Below are positions 1-12,420 of a stretch of DNA of 64,000 nt, piece by piece. Made by a program: the position numbers and the translations under genes. Within the stretch, counting starts at the first letter, position 1. The number at the start of each line of letters is the position of its first letter. Origin of the DNA: Tetragonia tetragonoides (taxonomy: Eukaryota; Streptophyta; Magnoliopsida; Caryophyllales; Aizoaceae); contig CM076144.1 in assembly GCA_038025085.1 (NCBI GenBank), forward strand, positions 34,315,501-34,379,500, given 5' to 3'. Below the pieces are notes generated by a model, which was not told the DNA's origin, made no database searches, and worked only from the letters and a program-made list of their open reading frames with translations.

Positions 1-70
1 TTCCTAATAAGATCTAGTACATACTATTTCCACACTTTTTTTTTTTTTGCTCGTTACTATTTCCACACTT

Positions 71-820
71 ATGGAAGAAGCATCCATACTCTCACATTTT
101 GATCGCCAAACCACCACCTCTTCCTCCTCCTCCACCACCACTGCCACCGCCACCGCTACCGCCAACGCCACAACCGCCACAAAATGTTGCACGAAAAGGC
201 CTAAGGAAGAGAAAACCGGCAATGAGAGTATTAAGAAAAAGAGTAAAGGTAATAACTTCAATGGGAAGCATCCTACATACAGGGGTGTAAGGATGAGGAA
301 CTGGGGTAAATGGGTGTCCGAGATCCGCGAGCCGAGGAAGAAGTCAAGGATATGGCTCGGGACGTTTGCCACCCCCGAGATGGCGGCCCGAGCCCATGAT
401 GTAGCGGCTCTAGCCATCAAGGGTCACAATGCCTACTTAAACTTCCCTGAATTAGCTCAACAACTACCCCAACCCACTAGCACATCCCCTAAGGATATCC
501 AAGCTGCGGCTATTAAAGCTGCCCTTGATTTCCCTAGCTCAAACACCGAGCTAAGCCGGTCTCACTCCCCTGCCACAACAGTTACATCATCTAGTTATGA
601 TCATATGTCACATGAATCATCATCTTCATCATCAGCTTCATCTAATAACTTTGGTCATTCTGATTTTGATGACACATTCTACAATTTGCCTGATCTCTTC
701 TTAGACCTTGAGAATGTCATCGAATTCAGATACTCGTTACGGTGGCAGCTAGCCGGAGCCGAGGTAGTCAGCATTGGAGATGATCATCAGCCGATGGATC
801 CAGTAATTTGGGAGTACTAA
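71..820 (+). CDS. AP2/ERF transcription factor, DREB subfamily (A-4/TINY-like)
   Basis: Single-exon, 249-residue nuclear DNA-binding protein. One AP2 domain spans about residues 67-128: it has the YRGVR strand, the WLGTF core and the [14 protein letters not shown] helix. Valine and glutamate at the diagnostic AP2 positions 14 and 19 (in [10 protein letters not shown]) are the DREB signature, pointing to DRE/CRT-type (A/GCCGAC) targets. A basic Lys-rich stretch at about residues 40-60 looks like a nuclear signal. The N terminus has Ser/Thr/Ala runs and the C terminus is Ser-rich then acidic, as in activation regions, ending DPVIWEY. The start is the ATG at 71; the open frame extends upstream only through a TTG codon. 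DREB A-4 (TINY/ERF034-039 type) is my family placement from the domain sequence; the exact orthologue and the stress or developmental role are not determined. Only 70 bases of its 5' flank are in the window. Confidence 0.93.
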   Translation: MEEASILSHFDRQTTTSSSSSTTTATATATANATTATKCCTKRPKEEKTGNESIKKKSKGNNFNGKHPTYRGVRMRNWGKWVSEIREPRKKSRIWLGTFATPEMAARAHDVAALAIKGHNAYLNFPELAQQLPQPTSTSPKDIQAAAIKAALDFPSSNTELSRSHSPATTVTSSSYDHMSHESSSSSSASSNNFGHSDFDDTFYNLPDLFLDLENVIEFRYSLRWQLAGAEVVSIGDDHQPMDPVIWEY

Positions 821-2749
821 TTAGTTAGACTAATATTAATTATCATCATCCCCTACAATCTGCATTAGCATGACTTGGGTAGAAATAGTATTATTTCATT
901 TTCTTCTTTTCTTTTTTTTTCCTTTTGCGAAATTGATCCTTGTACATTTTAGCCACTTTGGGGGAATTTATAGAGAAATTTTACCAGTTTCAAGGTGGCC
1001 AAATTTGGAAAGAAATTAAGCCGTCATTTGTGGTGTGTTTGTACAGAAGACGAGGTTACGATGACTAATGTCTTCCTCTGCAATACAGGATACTCCAGAT
1101 CCTCTCTTTTATTCTATTTATATCTCCCTATCTCAAACACATGAAGTAAAAAGACAGAGATAACACACAAATGTAATGTGGAATAGATCATTACTGGATT
1201 ATACTATAACTTGTTGATGACTTCCATTTTCTGAATTTCTTGTTTAGTGATAAGTGAGACATTATAGTATATGTGAGATGTCACATAACTAGAGATTTAT
1301 GTAGCGTTACGTTACGTAAGAAACAAGATGATGTAAATCCAATGATAAAGAGTACTCCTGATCTTGGCCGTCCCTAGCTAGATGTTATTCCATATATAAA
1401 TAAGGTATTTAGAACTTTGTTTCTACGTATTCCCAGTTATCAAAAGGTCATGATTGAGAAAGAGAAACGACACGCATGTTAAAACCAGACCAGCCATCAC
1501 ATAGCAAACCAGTATCTTATTCTGCACCCAAAAAAACATAGTACTCTGTATCTTATATGAGAAGGGTATTTGTTTCCCCACCTACCCTTTTTCACTGGAA
1601 AGAAAATTTGTTAACTAAGATTGAAAATCTCAGATCACTTGACATGTACAATAAAATCTAAGGTGACTCTATAAATTTGAAATCTAATGAACCTAGCTAG
1701 TGTGTAGTGTGATTTCAACAAAGTGATTTCGATCTTTCATCGAATAGTATATTCCATAATAACTTTGCATCATTCTTCAAACAGAAGTTCCTCACCTGAA
1801 AGTGCAGTTGAGAATTGAGATCCGTATCATTCTATAAGATACACATGTACAACCAAAACTCTGCATATTTTCATGTCACCATCATTTTCCGGTATAGATC
1901 ACGGTGATAATCTCATACAAGTTTCTGCATTACATTACATCAGAAAAAAGGGTTAAATACCTTGGCAAAAATAATACTTACAGCTTCTTTCTAATACTAC
2001 TGAATACTGATCTTTGCATTTGTATTTTGTAGGATCAAATCCTTGATAAGTTTTGACATCGTCAGCAAATATTTTGTGATACAGCAAAAATACAAACACA
2101 AAAGAAAAAATATAGAAAATAGAAAATCAAAGGGAAGATCTCACCAGTCACCACTTGATATCACCTAACCAAAAAATGGGTGAATCAGACAAATCCAACA
2201 CCCACCCCAACTTTGGTGAGGAAAACCTTTAATATGGAGGCAATGGACCAATGGAGGTCCATAATATAATTATAGTTTGCATTTACTTCATTTTTTCCAA
2301 TATATCGCCTTCACCATGTTAGAGTGTTATAGACTACCCCATATTTATTGACTACTACTGATCTACGACAGAAGTCATTCCATGTGTTTATGCACGTTTC
2401 TGCTGTCGTTTCATTTTGAAGGATGTAAGAGAGGATTTCCTAGAATGTTACCAAAAGGGCGGAGCAAAACCAGTTAACTGTATCTTTATAATCAGGAAGT
2501 CAAGAACAACTCCGAGTAGATTATGAGATTTAGAGCCTGTTTGGAAGTTTTGAAGGAAAGGGATCGGAAGGAAAGGTAATTGGGGTCAAGGGGAGGGGAA
2601 GAGACGAGAAACATTTAACAAGTAACAAAATATCATATGTTCGAATAATGAAAATTCCTTAATATTTTCCATAAGGAAATCATTAAGCAAATTAAAGGGG
2701 GAGGGGAAACAAACAAACCTGTAGGCATTTTTATGCGGGGGCTAATAAA
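821..2749. other. AT-rich intergenic region, no gene seen
   Basis: The 3' flank of the DREB gene. No open frame of convincing codon use or recognisable domain on either strand. At 2530-2720 is a purine-rich stretch resembling a decayed MITE (CCTGTTTGGAAG near its left side), but no matching inverted end was found. Confidence 0.6.
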
Positions 2750-2820
2750 AAGAATTAGAAATGCTCTAATGAGTAGAATTAGAAATGCTCTAAAAGAATT
2801 AGAAATGCTCTAATGAGTAG
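2750..2820. repeat. Short tandem repeat, about 3 units
   Basis: Three consecutive units built on GAATTAGAAATGCTCTAA begin at about 2752, 2776 and 2796. The first and third carry the same TGAGTAG tail and the middle one is shorter, so the unit lengths are about 24, 20 and 24 bp. Not part of a gene. Confidence 0.8.
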
Positions 2821-5800
2821 AGTAGTATTGTTCAAAGAGTGTCTACAAATGCATTTTTGTTGATTCAGGCCAGATACCACCCATACATTATGAGGAAGAA
2901 ATTTTATTATGTACGGAGTACTCTAGTTCTTTACGAGTAGTTGGATGCATCACAAAGTCAAAGGCCCAACAGCAGATGGGACATGGCCACATGGGACTCC
3001 TGCCACACCCGGCCCAGAGGCCCAACCCGCATATTTGACCTTCGAAAGTCGCACCTTTTTAATTGTGGTGAGGTCTGAGGAGTTTAGAACATCCAACGAC
3101 CTATAGACATGATTTCTCATATCCTGGACAGGGTTTCAGCTTCATATCTATGTTACTAAAAGAATCAAAAATCACCTTTCTTTCACACAACCACACTGCT
3201 TAAATAATGTAAGTGATATAAAATGTTAATATCTCCATAGGTAACAATCCATGTCATATCAAGTAGTATAACACTTGATAAAAAGAATATCGGCTAACTT
3301 AACTGGTAATTTGCACCGATATGATTCGCAACTCAGTTGCATTGACAATTTGACATTGGGAGTGTCTGCTCCGCCTACATCAAACGAGGAATAAAAACAA
3401 TCAGACAACTTGTACTGACAATCCTTGTAACAATATGATGTATGACTTCAGTAACTAAACACACCATAACAAGTATTAACAACGACAACAACAGCTTCAT
3501 CTATTTCAATATTATTATAACAGGGAATCCCACTGTGGCTACATGTACACATTGCATATGAAGAAAGAAAAAAAAAAAGAAAAGAAAAAAGAGTCTACTT
3601 TTCATCATGCCCTCCTTTTGGAATGGTCCACCCACATACGTCTATTGCACTCAAGGGACATACACATACTATGTTAATGTCAATTGAGAAAACATGAGGC
3701 TAAGCAGCTGATGAGGTACCCCAGACCCCCACCCCCAAACACCACACACATAAGAGAGAAAATGTGAGTATGTTGGTTCCTTAACTTTTTCCATCTCATC
3801 CTTTTAGTCCATGGAGGAGAGAGAGTGAGTGAAGAGAGGTGAAAGTGAGATTGGTGTCCAAAAGGGCTAAAAAGAGGGAAACATATGGAATAAGGGAGAA
3901 ATTATATAGCATAACAGGGGCAAGGCACTTTGGCTTTTCTTTTGAGTTGGATTACAAGTGCGATTTAACCCCCTTTTCTTTTTCTTAGCCAAAATGATTG
4001 AGATCCCTTTCATGCGTATCTTCTCCCCACTTCTTCCTATAAACTCTTTTTTGTTTTACTTGTCCATGTGTGCCATGACCATTTTCTGTAATATAGCTAG
4101 GCAGCTTCCAGAAAACAGAAACAAGTACATGACATCATTATAATGCATATAGCAAGAAACCATCAAATATTGTAGTCTATATTATTATACAAACTAATAA
4201 TAGATGTACAAAGATAAGCAAATAGAGGTGGAATAAATACGAGTAATAAAAGTAAAGGCACACATTAAAAATGAATCAGAGAAAGTATTTTGTATGTATG
4301 ATATTTTAAAGTAAATTACAGATAATTATTTTAAACGATTTCATTCGATCTTGGCATATCATACGGAAAGACAACACAATGAAAGCTATGGTCTTTCATG
4401 GAATATCATTCTATTGGATATCATGAGGATTTAGAGGATATCCGAGTTAAAAAATATTAGGGAAAAAAAAAAAGAAAACAGTGATTTTACATAGTTAACA
4501 TTTTTGATAAAAATAAAATCGAACAATTAACTCACACCAATTATGCTTGACCTATGAATTTGATGTGTATCCAAAAGCATAAAATCTTAATCAAGTTAAA
4601 CTGAAAAATATGCTTTCATCTTTTTCTCGCTGAAGTCCACAACTAAACTACATGAGACACAAAGCATCAAACTATAGATGCCTGAAACAAAGTCGCAAAC
4701 TAATTAACTGCTGATGGTATCAATAATTCATCTAAAAGTTGAGGTCATATAGACTGGTAAGGAAAGACAAGAAAAAGGGCGAAAGAGATCAAAGATGAAA
4801 ACAAGAAAGAAAATGAATTAAAGGGTGTAAAAGATAGTAATTCCTAGCCAAACTTGGAAGACAAGCATGGCATCCATGGAAGTACTGGAGTATTTGATAT
4901 TTTGATCTCGAAAGGGCCACAGGCCCACAAGAGAGAAGGGAAAGAAAATAAAGAAAACAGAACTGAGATCTAAAGCAGCACAGAAAGACTGGCAAAGATG
5001 TGCAGAGGAAGAGTGCTCACGGGGTAAGAATATATATATTTAGTATAATCAAGTCAAACACCACTCATTCCTCAGCAACCCCACCCCTAAAAAAGAAAGA
5101 AAGTTAAAGATTGAAGATGTCAGAAAAGTTAGTTACTACAGATCCCTAAAATAGTACCAATTGATCTTCAATCTAAGTATCTCTATTCAACGAAATAAGT
5201 TATTGCTACATCATCATATTTCAAGCCTCAGTCTTGCTTGTATTTCATTAGGATTGTACAAATATAGGCATAAATTACACCGTGCATACTCCTGGGTTAA
5301 AAATACTCCCACTTACATCTGTTATCAAAGAAAAATAACTATAAGCGAGGTACCCTTTCAAATGAAAACAAAACATGTTCCTATATGCTAACACCTATCT
5401 CGGCATGGAACTACGCAAGTTCCTGCTGACCAATTTACGATGTTTAGGCCATGTGGATTAGCCCGAGCAAGAGCAACTTGTGCATATTTTGCCGCATGTG
5501 CTTGTCCATGCTTTCCAAGACAAATCAGCCACTACTACTTATCAGAGCCGGACTGCTGGCTCAGACAAAGGTTCAGGCCGAGGAGGTGGCACTTACTCAG
5601 CAGGCTATGAGGATAGCCAGTACAGGCCAACGTAGGGGTTGGACTGGAGAGGCAGGGGGCTTAGCTGCCACTGAACCAGAATAAAGTTCCTTATTCTCTC
5701 TCTTTGTATTCTCGCCAATGGAATTAAAAACTGGTTCCCCAACAAAATAATGACTACTTTAGGATTCGCATCCCCTGCCTGCTTATCTAATATGTACATT

Positions 5801-8800
5801 AATTGATTTTGAAACATGATACAAATTCATTAATATATTTTGGAGCTCGCTAGAAGAGGCTGAAAGTTCTCAGAAATGGGAATAAGATGGGTTTCAATGG
5901 CATCTCTCCTGTTACTTCAAAAGTTCAATCTGTTGGTGGTTAATGAGAGACTCAAGATGCTCACAGATGAGATCACAATGACCTTCACTGGCACTTTTTG
6001 AATTCCTTCACAAATTCAATCCTCTGTTTGGGTATTGTTACAGGCGAGTTGCAACTAAAGATAATTTACAAGCAATATGGTTCCCTTGCAGGACAGTAAC
6101 ATCTTATGAGCTTTGTGTGCTTTAATGTATTAAGTCTCAGGACTTAACTTGCATTGCTACTTTGCTGTCCAGATTACGACATTTATTTTAAGTTTGAAAT
6201 CCAAACAAATCAACAATTGAAGGATTCAATTTAATAGGTGTGTATTTAGAGACCAAGTTTGTACCAAATTCACAAACCAGTTGATAGAATTAATTGGGTA
6301 TTGTTTTACTGCTGCTATTGGGCTCATGTGAGATGAGGAAGCGATAAGAGAGGGAGGGTGTGGGACGTAGAAGCTTTGATGAAATGATTTTCAAAAGCAG
6401 CATAGTGAAATCAGGCTTTGATGTTTAAGAGTGGTGTTGAAACAGCAGAAATGCAGAATTCTGAGCTTCAGAGTATAATGCGTCCACTTCTGGTGGGGGT
6501 TAGAGACGAACAGCATTTTCAGTCTCAACTAGAATCCGTGATAATAAAAGTACATGAGGGTGGTTACAAGAGAGCATGTCATGTATCTGACAGCTTCATA
6601 TCAGTGATTCGATGATTGATTCTTTGGAGCTTTGAGTTCCTCTTGGGATAATAATAGCAAGGATAAAAACTCATGGTATTTCTCAATAAGAAAACTTCTT
6701 GAATTTCAAGTTCTCGGAATTTTAAACTTATCTTTGGAAACACACATTACTCATTGAACAACTTTGCAACCAATATCATAAAACAGCTTAAATTGTAAAC
6801 AAACAAGCCCCAGTTTCGAAAAATGTAGATGGTGGGGTAGGAGATACAAGTCATGAGAGTCTGGTTTGTGAGTAATTCAGCTGTATGATAGGGGGATCTT
6901 ATGTTCTAGTATACTGGTTTACATGTCAAGGCTAAACACGGACTGTTTCTTCTACCAACCATGTCATTGATAATTATGACAGAGAGGTTTTGCCCTTGTA
7001 GGGCAGGGCAACTTTCATCAGGTCAATACAATTGCTAAGTTTGGTCAATACAATTGCAAAATTTAAGACAGGAAAAAATTAACAATAAATAAAAAGAGGA
7101 TGGATTTAATGGGGAAGGGGCCATTAATATGAGTATGTGAGACTTTGGCACATCGTTTTTGGAGTTGTGGGTTAATCCATTTAGTGTTGAGGCATTCTTG
7201 TAGATGCGGTTCCTAGACTTTGGGGGTGGGAAGAAGTAGTATTTGAGCAGAATGATCAAGTGTTCACTGAGAAGTCAATTCCTCCCTTGATGCTTTGGAA
7301 GAAGATCATCTATCTAGCTTCTTTATGAGCTAGGGCTGCAGGGGCCTTTCTGGGTTATACTTTTAGACTAGTGAGATGCAACAGAACTAGGCTAATTTGT
7401 GTATGATTTATTGCAGATTGTAGAGGATACCTCGTCTTCTCTCTCTCTCTCTTGCTGTACAGTTGAGTATTCACTAATATTCTCTATCTATAAAAAAGTT
7501 AGATGGCTTAATATAATATCACCAAGAATAAAGATGACGGAGTTTTAACCGTTTAAGCATTGCTGGTTTGGGAAACTTGGACAAGGTCACATAGCTGAGA
7601 AAGTATTTTGGTTGGGAAAGTATTTAGATGGCAGATTGACAAATATTTTGGTCAAACAATACCCCATAGCTGAGAATTGAGCAGGCTTGGTTGACATTTG
7701 CCAATGCCTTGGTTTTGGAGATCTAAATACAAAGATCGCCCACCCACACACTAGAGTCATCACGATCAAATAACTGAGCACCCTCCGAAACACCTTAGTA
7801 GATGTAGATTGCCAGAACCATCCTGCGTGGAGTATAAATCAGACACTGGTGCACCATCCATGACAGAAAGTTAAATCTGCCAGGGAAAGCTCATACAAAA
7901 GGGCTATCCCTCTCTCCAATCATCCTCCCAAAGCCTAATCCTCAAATCATTTCAAGTATCTTGGTCAGGCAGGGCAACCTGGCTGTTTCTTTCTGCAACT
8001 AGTCATTGGGATATTTAATAAGAGTTAATTTGTATCTAATGTATTTGTCTGTATTTGTCTGTCTTTGTCTTTGCAAACAGCATAATTTGGATGAAGTCAG
8101 TAATGTTTCTATGTTGAGGAGCTTGGGAGCCGTAAGATGGTGTTTTGCATTGCCAATTAAAAAAATTAAATGAATTTGAATATGACCTTAGCCGAAAGGG
8201 GGGACATCTTCTACTGATTTGTGGAAAGGTATTGGATGTTTGCAAATAGAAATAAGAAATAAGAAATAAAATATAATTGGACTGTTGCCATCTGGTCGAG
8301 TCAACCAAATGTCTGTTATATCCAGGTTGTTTACCATTTCGAATAGAGGACTGTTTGTATGAGTTCCATAGTGGAGAACCTCCAGATGTAGAATGAACTG
8401 TTTCAAAGGCCTTAGAGGAAAAGGGAGCAGAACAGTAACAAGTTGTTACTGGAAAAATAGCATTCCATGTTGCTGGATTCTTAAACTTTGTTTAAACACA
8501 ATAAATATAGATTTAACAGTTATAAAATTTGGAGATTATTGAAAGACCTTTGTGATGGTCAGAAATGGAATTGTGCTCAGTTTTTTTTTTTTGGCATTTC
8601 CCTAGTTTCTTCAAAAGGTTAAATCTTTTATTTGCCTATTGCAAGAGATTTGGATTACAGCAATGGTTATTTTACAATCATGACTTCAGTGCAAGACAGT
8701 GGCGTGATTCAATCTTGTGCAATTGTTTAAGGTAATCAAAGCTTATTGAAACTGTCTGGTTATCAAAGCTAAAATCACTTTGCAAAAGTAGTTTTAATCA

Positions 8801-10632
8801 AACCCGTTCCTAGACTTCCTACATCTATTGAGGAAAAAACATCAATTTAAAGACATATGGACATATACATTAAGGATATGTATATGGATACAATATATGG
8901 AATTGGAAATTATGAAAATAGTTTTGAAACAAAATGGAATGGAAGAAAGAATTATGATAAGAGCCGCAAAAAATAGTATATAAATATATAGTAGTTTTTT
9001 TTTAAGGGAATAGTTTTCCATAAGTAAGATAAAAGACTATAATTGATAAGAGAAGATAAAACTTAGAAACCCTAGCAAAGATAAGGGAGGTGGAGGAAGA
9101 CAAACAGAGAGATGGGGAGCCTGTACGTTTAGTTTGCAACTAAATGTACTGAAAAAGTAACTTTACAAACTCCATTGAGCTACGAATTTGTGAGCAGAAG
9201 AGCTCTAATTGGCAAAACAAAGGGGGTGAAGACAAATGGAGATACAAATATGGTGAGTCAAGTTGCTGAGATTTGGTAATGTAGCATAATATATCTTCAT
9301 ATCAGCTATCTTTTGGTCTACCTATTGGGACCAATCCAATGGCTATATCTGATAAATCTGGAAACATCACTTTAGTTGGAAACAGAGGAACTCGTCTTTC
9401 AAAGACAGGACGAGCTTTAATCAAGCCAGTAGTGTGAAGCAAATTAGTTCGGGGACTTGGTGCAACTTCAATGAGAGTACAGAGAATGGGGATAAACGTG
9501 ATTGTGGCCCTTGTAAGCCTAATCGTGGCCCAAGCTAGAAGGTCCTAGAGCTGCTTTGTGGGAAAGTTTTGTCAATGAAAAATATGAAAAGGCTTGGCAG
9601 GCCTGGCAGGTTTGGTTGCTATACCAAATTTTTAATGTTAATCGTAATAGAATCAGATTTTAGTTGGAGTTTTGCTTGGATGAACGGAGTCTTTTGATGA
9701 GAGCACCAAAAATTTTACCTTTAGTTTGAATGACGGATATGGTTCTTCTAAGGGGAATTTTTAGATCTATAACATATACTAGTTTCGAAGGCCCTTGAGA
9801 AGTTGGCAACACGAAATTACAAGTAGAAAAATATTTGCCTTCTGTGTTGCTGATGCTCAGAAAGTAGAAAACTGGTTCAGGAAACACAATTCAAAAATTT
9901 CTTATTGGAAAACTTTGGCAAAATATTAGAAGGGGTTCTTGATGTTCAGCAATGAAATTGTGCTGGCATGACTAACCTTGGGAAGAAATGGAAAGCAAGG
10001 TTCCTCCAACCTAAACCTCTATTTATCCTTGTATGACTAACCTCAGAATGGTATGAAGTCAATAACTCAAACAGAGCTGCTAAATTCTAAGAAAACTTAG
10101 GAAATGCTCCAGGTGTTTAGTCACAAATTTCGTCAACGGTGAATCAGAAAGTAAACCCCAAACTAAATCTACCCATGGGAGCTGTCGTCCTAAAAACTAA
10201 TTGGTACCATTATTATACAATACGATACCACAATCTTTCCAATGTAACTTTCACCCTTAACTTCCTCACGGCTTAGCATGGTTATATGATATAGTATTTG
10301 CAGCTTAAATACCTCGTTGCTACATGTGGATTAATATCAAAAGGAACAGACCTAAAGAAGAAAAGAAGAGATGTTTCACACAAATAACTCTCATAACTCC
10401 TAGCAGCAATACAGCCAAGGGCATTGATCTTACAAGAGCCACCAACTTTGTATTACCAAGAGGTCCAAGATAACAATATTTGTATCACATTCAAAAATAA
10501 CCCTTAGTCCACCTTGAATAAGAAATCCCCCCCCCCCCCCAATAAAATCTCCATACCATAAAACTCTCTCTCAAGTAAAAGCATCTTAAAACATACAAGT
10601 CCTCAAGCACGATATCAACATGGTCCCCAAAT
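2821..10632. other. Long AT-rich intergenic region without a recognisable gene
   Basis: Nearly 8 kb with only short, unrelated open frames. A few stretches hint at decayed retroelements. At 7140-7390, for example, the plus strand reads in pieces like the C-terminal end of a plant LINE polyprotein (SIPPLMLWKKIIYLASLWA), but stops and frame changes prevent a firm call. A poly(C) run lies at about 10529-10539. A promoter or non-coding RNA could be present; the sequence alone does not show one. Confidence 0.5.
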
Positions 10633-10696
10633 ACAACTATTCCTTGTAGCCTACAAACTAATTAACAACTATTCCTTGTAGCCTACAAACTAATTA
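10633..10696. repeat. Two-copy tandem repeat, 32-bp period
   Basis: The segment ACAACTATTCCTTGTAGCCT and its continuation through CTACAAACTAATTA occurs twice in direct succession, starting at 10633 and 10665. It lies immediately left of the larger duplicated module. Confidence 0.85.
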
Positions 10697-10767
10697 ACAA
10701 CAGCAATAAAACGCCATATATAAATCCACCAAAAGATGCAAACCTTTAATCAAATGATGTTTCTCCG

Positions 10768-10813
<46 letters not shown>

Positions 10814-11205
10814 TAATCAAATAACAATCCACCACACGAATATAAACGCTAATTCAAAATGCAATGACATCGAATCCCAAAAAAATTACTTACCACCAAC
10901 GAAGTCGCCAAAATTCATTGATATCCTCGCAAATCATGAATGGCATCGGCATTCAGCAAAATTTCTAACACATAGATATCGAAATAAATTATTGATGAAT
11001 TAACAGCAATGAAACACCATATATAAATCCACCTAGAGATGCAAAACTTTAATCAAATAACAATCTACTACACGCATATAAACGCTAATTCAAGATGCAA
11101 TGACATCGGAATCCTAAATTTTACTTACCACCAGCGAAGTCCCCAAAATTCGCTAATATCGTCGCAAATCATGACTGACATCGGCATTCAGCGAATCACC
11201 CAAAA
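10695..11205 (-). repeat. Imperfect tandem duplication of an exon-like module
   Basis: Copy 1 runs about 10695-10957 and copy 2 about 11000-11200, direct orientation, similar over nearly their whole length apart from a poly(A) insertion in copy 1. On the minus strand each copy contains a 20-codon frame beginning MPM and ending FWxLRWW, followed at once by GTAAGT, which is both a stop-containing sequence and a perfect 5' splice-site consensus. The module could be a duplicated first exon of a minus-strand transcript whose further exons I cannot locate. No known protein is recognised. Confidence 0.75.
10756..10812 (+). mobile_element. Minimal poly(A)-tailed retro-insertion with target-site duplication
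   Basis: Twelve unique bases (GATGTTTCTCCG) followed by 44 A and one C are flanked by the direct repeat TTAATCAAAT at 10746-10755 and 10813-10822. The neighbouring module copy has a single TTAATCAAAT at the same place with no insert, so it serves as the empty site. This is the structure left by target-primed reverse transcription of a severely 5'-truncated polyadenylated RNA. The source cannot be told from 12 bases. Confidence 0.8.
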
Positions 11206-11973
11206 GTTACAGATGATTTCGTACATTTCTTCGATTGTGATCTTGAGTGGCTTTTGGAGAGAGAAATTATCGAGATTTTGGGACGAGTTAGGGTTAGGTT
11301 TCCGATTGATTGATTGATTGATTCTTAGGTTCATATTGTTCTGATTGGGCGAGAGTAAAGTATGAAGTAGTCCATAAAACTGGCGGGTTTTAGCGATATG
11401 GCGGTGAATTGATTGAAGGGGCGCGGAATTTTGAAACGGCTCTTTTTCTTTCACGGAAAATGTTTGGTTGACTAGTGAGCGAAAAACTCATCTTTACTAT
11501 GTACATATCTTTCTCCTATTTTAAATGTCTTTTTTTTGAAAATAGAGGAGAGAGAATCTGAAAAAAGGGAAAAAAAAATAGACACAAAGATCATTTTTTT
11601 GGAAATAGAAAAGAGAGGATCTAAAAAAAAAAAGAAAAATAGACACAAAAAATAGGTGAGTTACCAATTCAAAAAGTAGATATATCATTCTCCTTTCTTT
11701 CACTCACTCAAAATCTATTTCTGGGTACAACAATTTTCGCTTTGATTCAGTCCTTTTTATTTAGACTGAGGTCCGTGCTGTGAGTTAAGAAAAAACGCGT
11801 TTATCCGAAACTTTGTAATTCTCTGGGCCGGGTTTCTCGTAGTACAGCATGACCTGAGTTTAGGCCCATGTTTTGATGTTCTTTTCCATTTTTCTTTGCT
11901 TTTGTTTTTTTTGGGGGGGATTTTTTTTTTTTTTTAATAAAGAGGATATGTTTTGTGGCCCCTTAGCAATAGT
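11206..11973. other. Intergenic, AT-rich, no gene seen
   Basis: No convincing coding frame. A short TGAT tandem array (GATTGATTGATTGATT) lies near 11305-11322. Two related purine-rich blocks at about 11536-11580 and 11598-11645 form a local duplication. Confidence 0.5.
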
Positions 11974-12420
11974 TTGTCCCTGTTTGGCAATTGGCTGGTG
12001 ATATTAGCGATTGGCTAATAGTTGAAGGCTGGTAGTCGATAGCTAGTACTGTTAGCTGATTTGACCGGCTGTTAACATTGGAGGTCTGGAAAGAGATGTT
12101 TGGTAACATTGGATGGTAACATTAGCTGGTTATACGTAAAATGACATATAAAGACATTCATATGATGGAGGAATTTGATGGCATAGAAGTAAATAATTGC
12201 AAGTCTTGCAATATCTTGTCATTGGATTACATTAATGTCACCAGCCAATACCCAAAAGCTACCCTCATTTGCTTTTCAAAAGTTGGCTTGTGGGAACCCA
12301 AAAGCCAATCTCACAAGCTAACATCCAAACATCAATCTTGGATAGTGAAATGGTCAAACATCCAATTTTGCCAAAAACCACCCTACAAACCAATATCCAA
12401 ACACCCTTTTACTTTGGTGA
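11974..12420. mobile_element. Probable MITE or composite of two MITEs
   Basis: The left side carries TGTTTGGCAATTGGCTGG (about 11979) and again TGTTTGGTAACATTGGATGG (about 12098). The right side at 12390-12406 carries CCAATATCCAAACAC, the complementary orientation of the same terminal motif, and the interior repeats CCAAAAGC and CATCCAAACATC. The arrangement fits a non-autonomous DNA transposon with degraded inverted ends, possibly nested. Target duplications are not resolved. Confidence 0.4.

Noticed and set aside
2521..2725. Possible MITE starting CCTGTTTGGAAG
   Set aside because: Both sides are purine-rich in the same strand, so the ends are not inverted repeats, and no target duplication was found.
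3923..4010. Segments recalling a miR169-like hairpin (GGCAAGGCACTTTGGC and TAGCCAAAATGATTG)
   Set aside because: Pairing is limited to about 8-10 bp and the mature sequence does not match miR169; arm order is also wrong.
5451..5800. Gly/Arg-rich stretch resembling a copia-type gag tail (GSGRGGGTYSAGYEDSQY in one frame)
   Set aside because: No CCHC knuckle, protease or integrase nearby and the frame closes quickly; could be chance.
6418..6615. A 65-codon open frame in the long intergenic region
   Set aside because: No domain, no neighbouring exons and no codon bias; expected by chance in this amount of DNA.
9660..9887. A 75-codon minus-strand frame
   Set aside because: Reads vaguely like retroelement protein but without a motif I can name; not reported as a gene.
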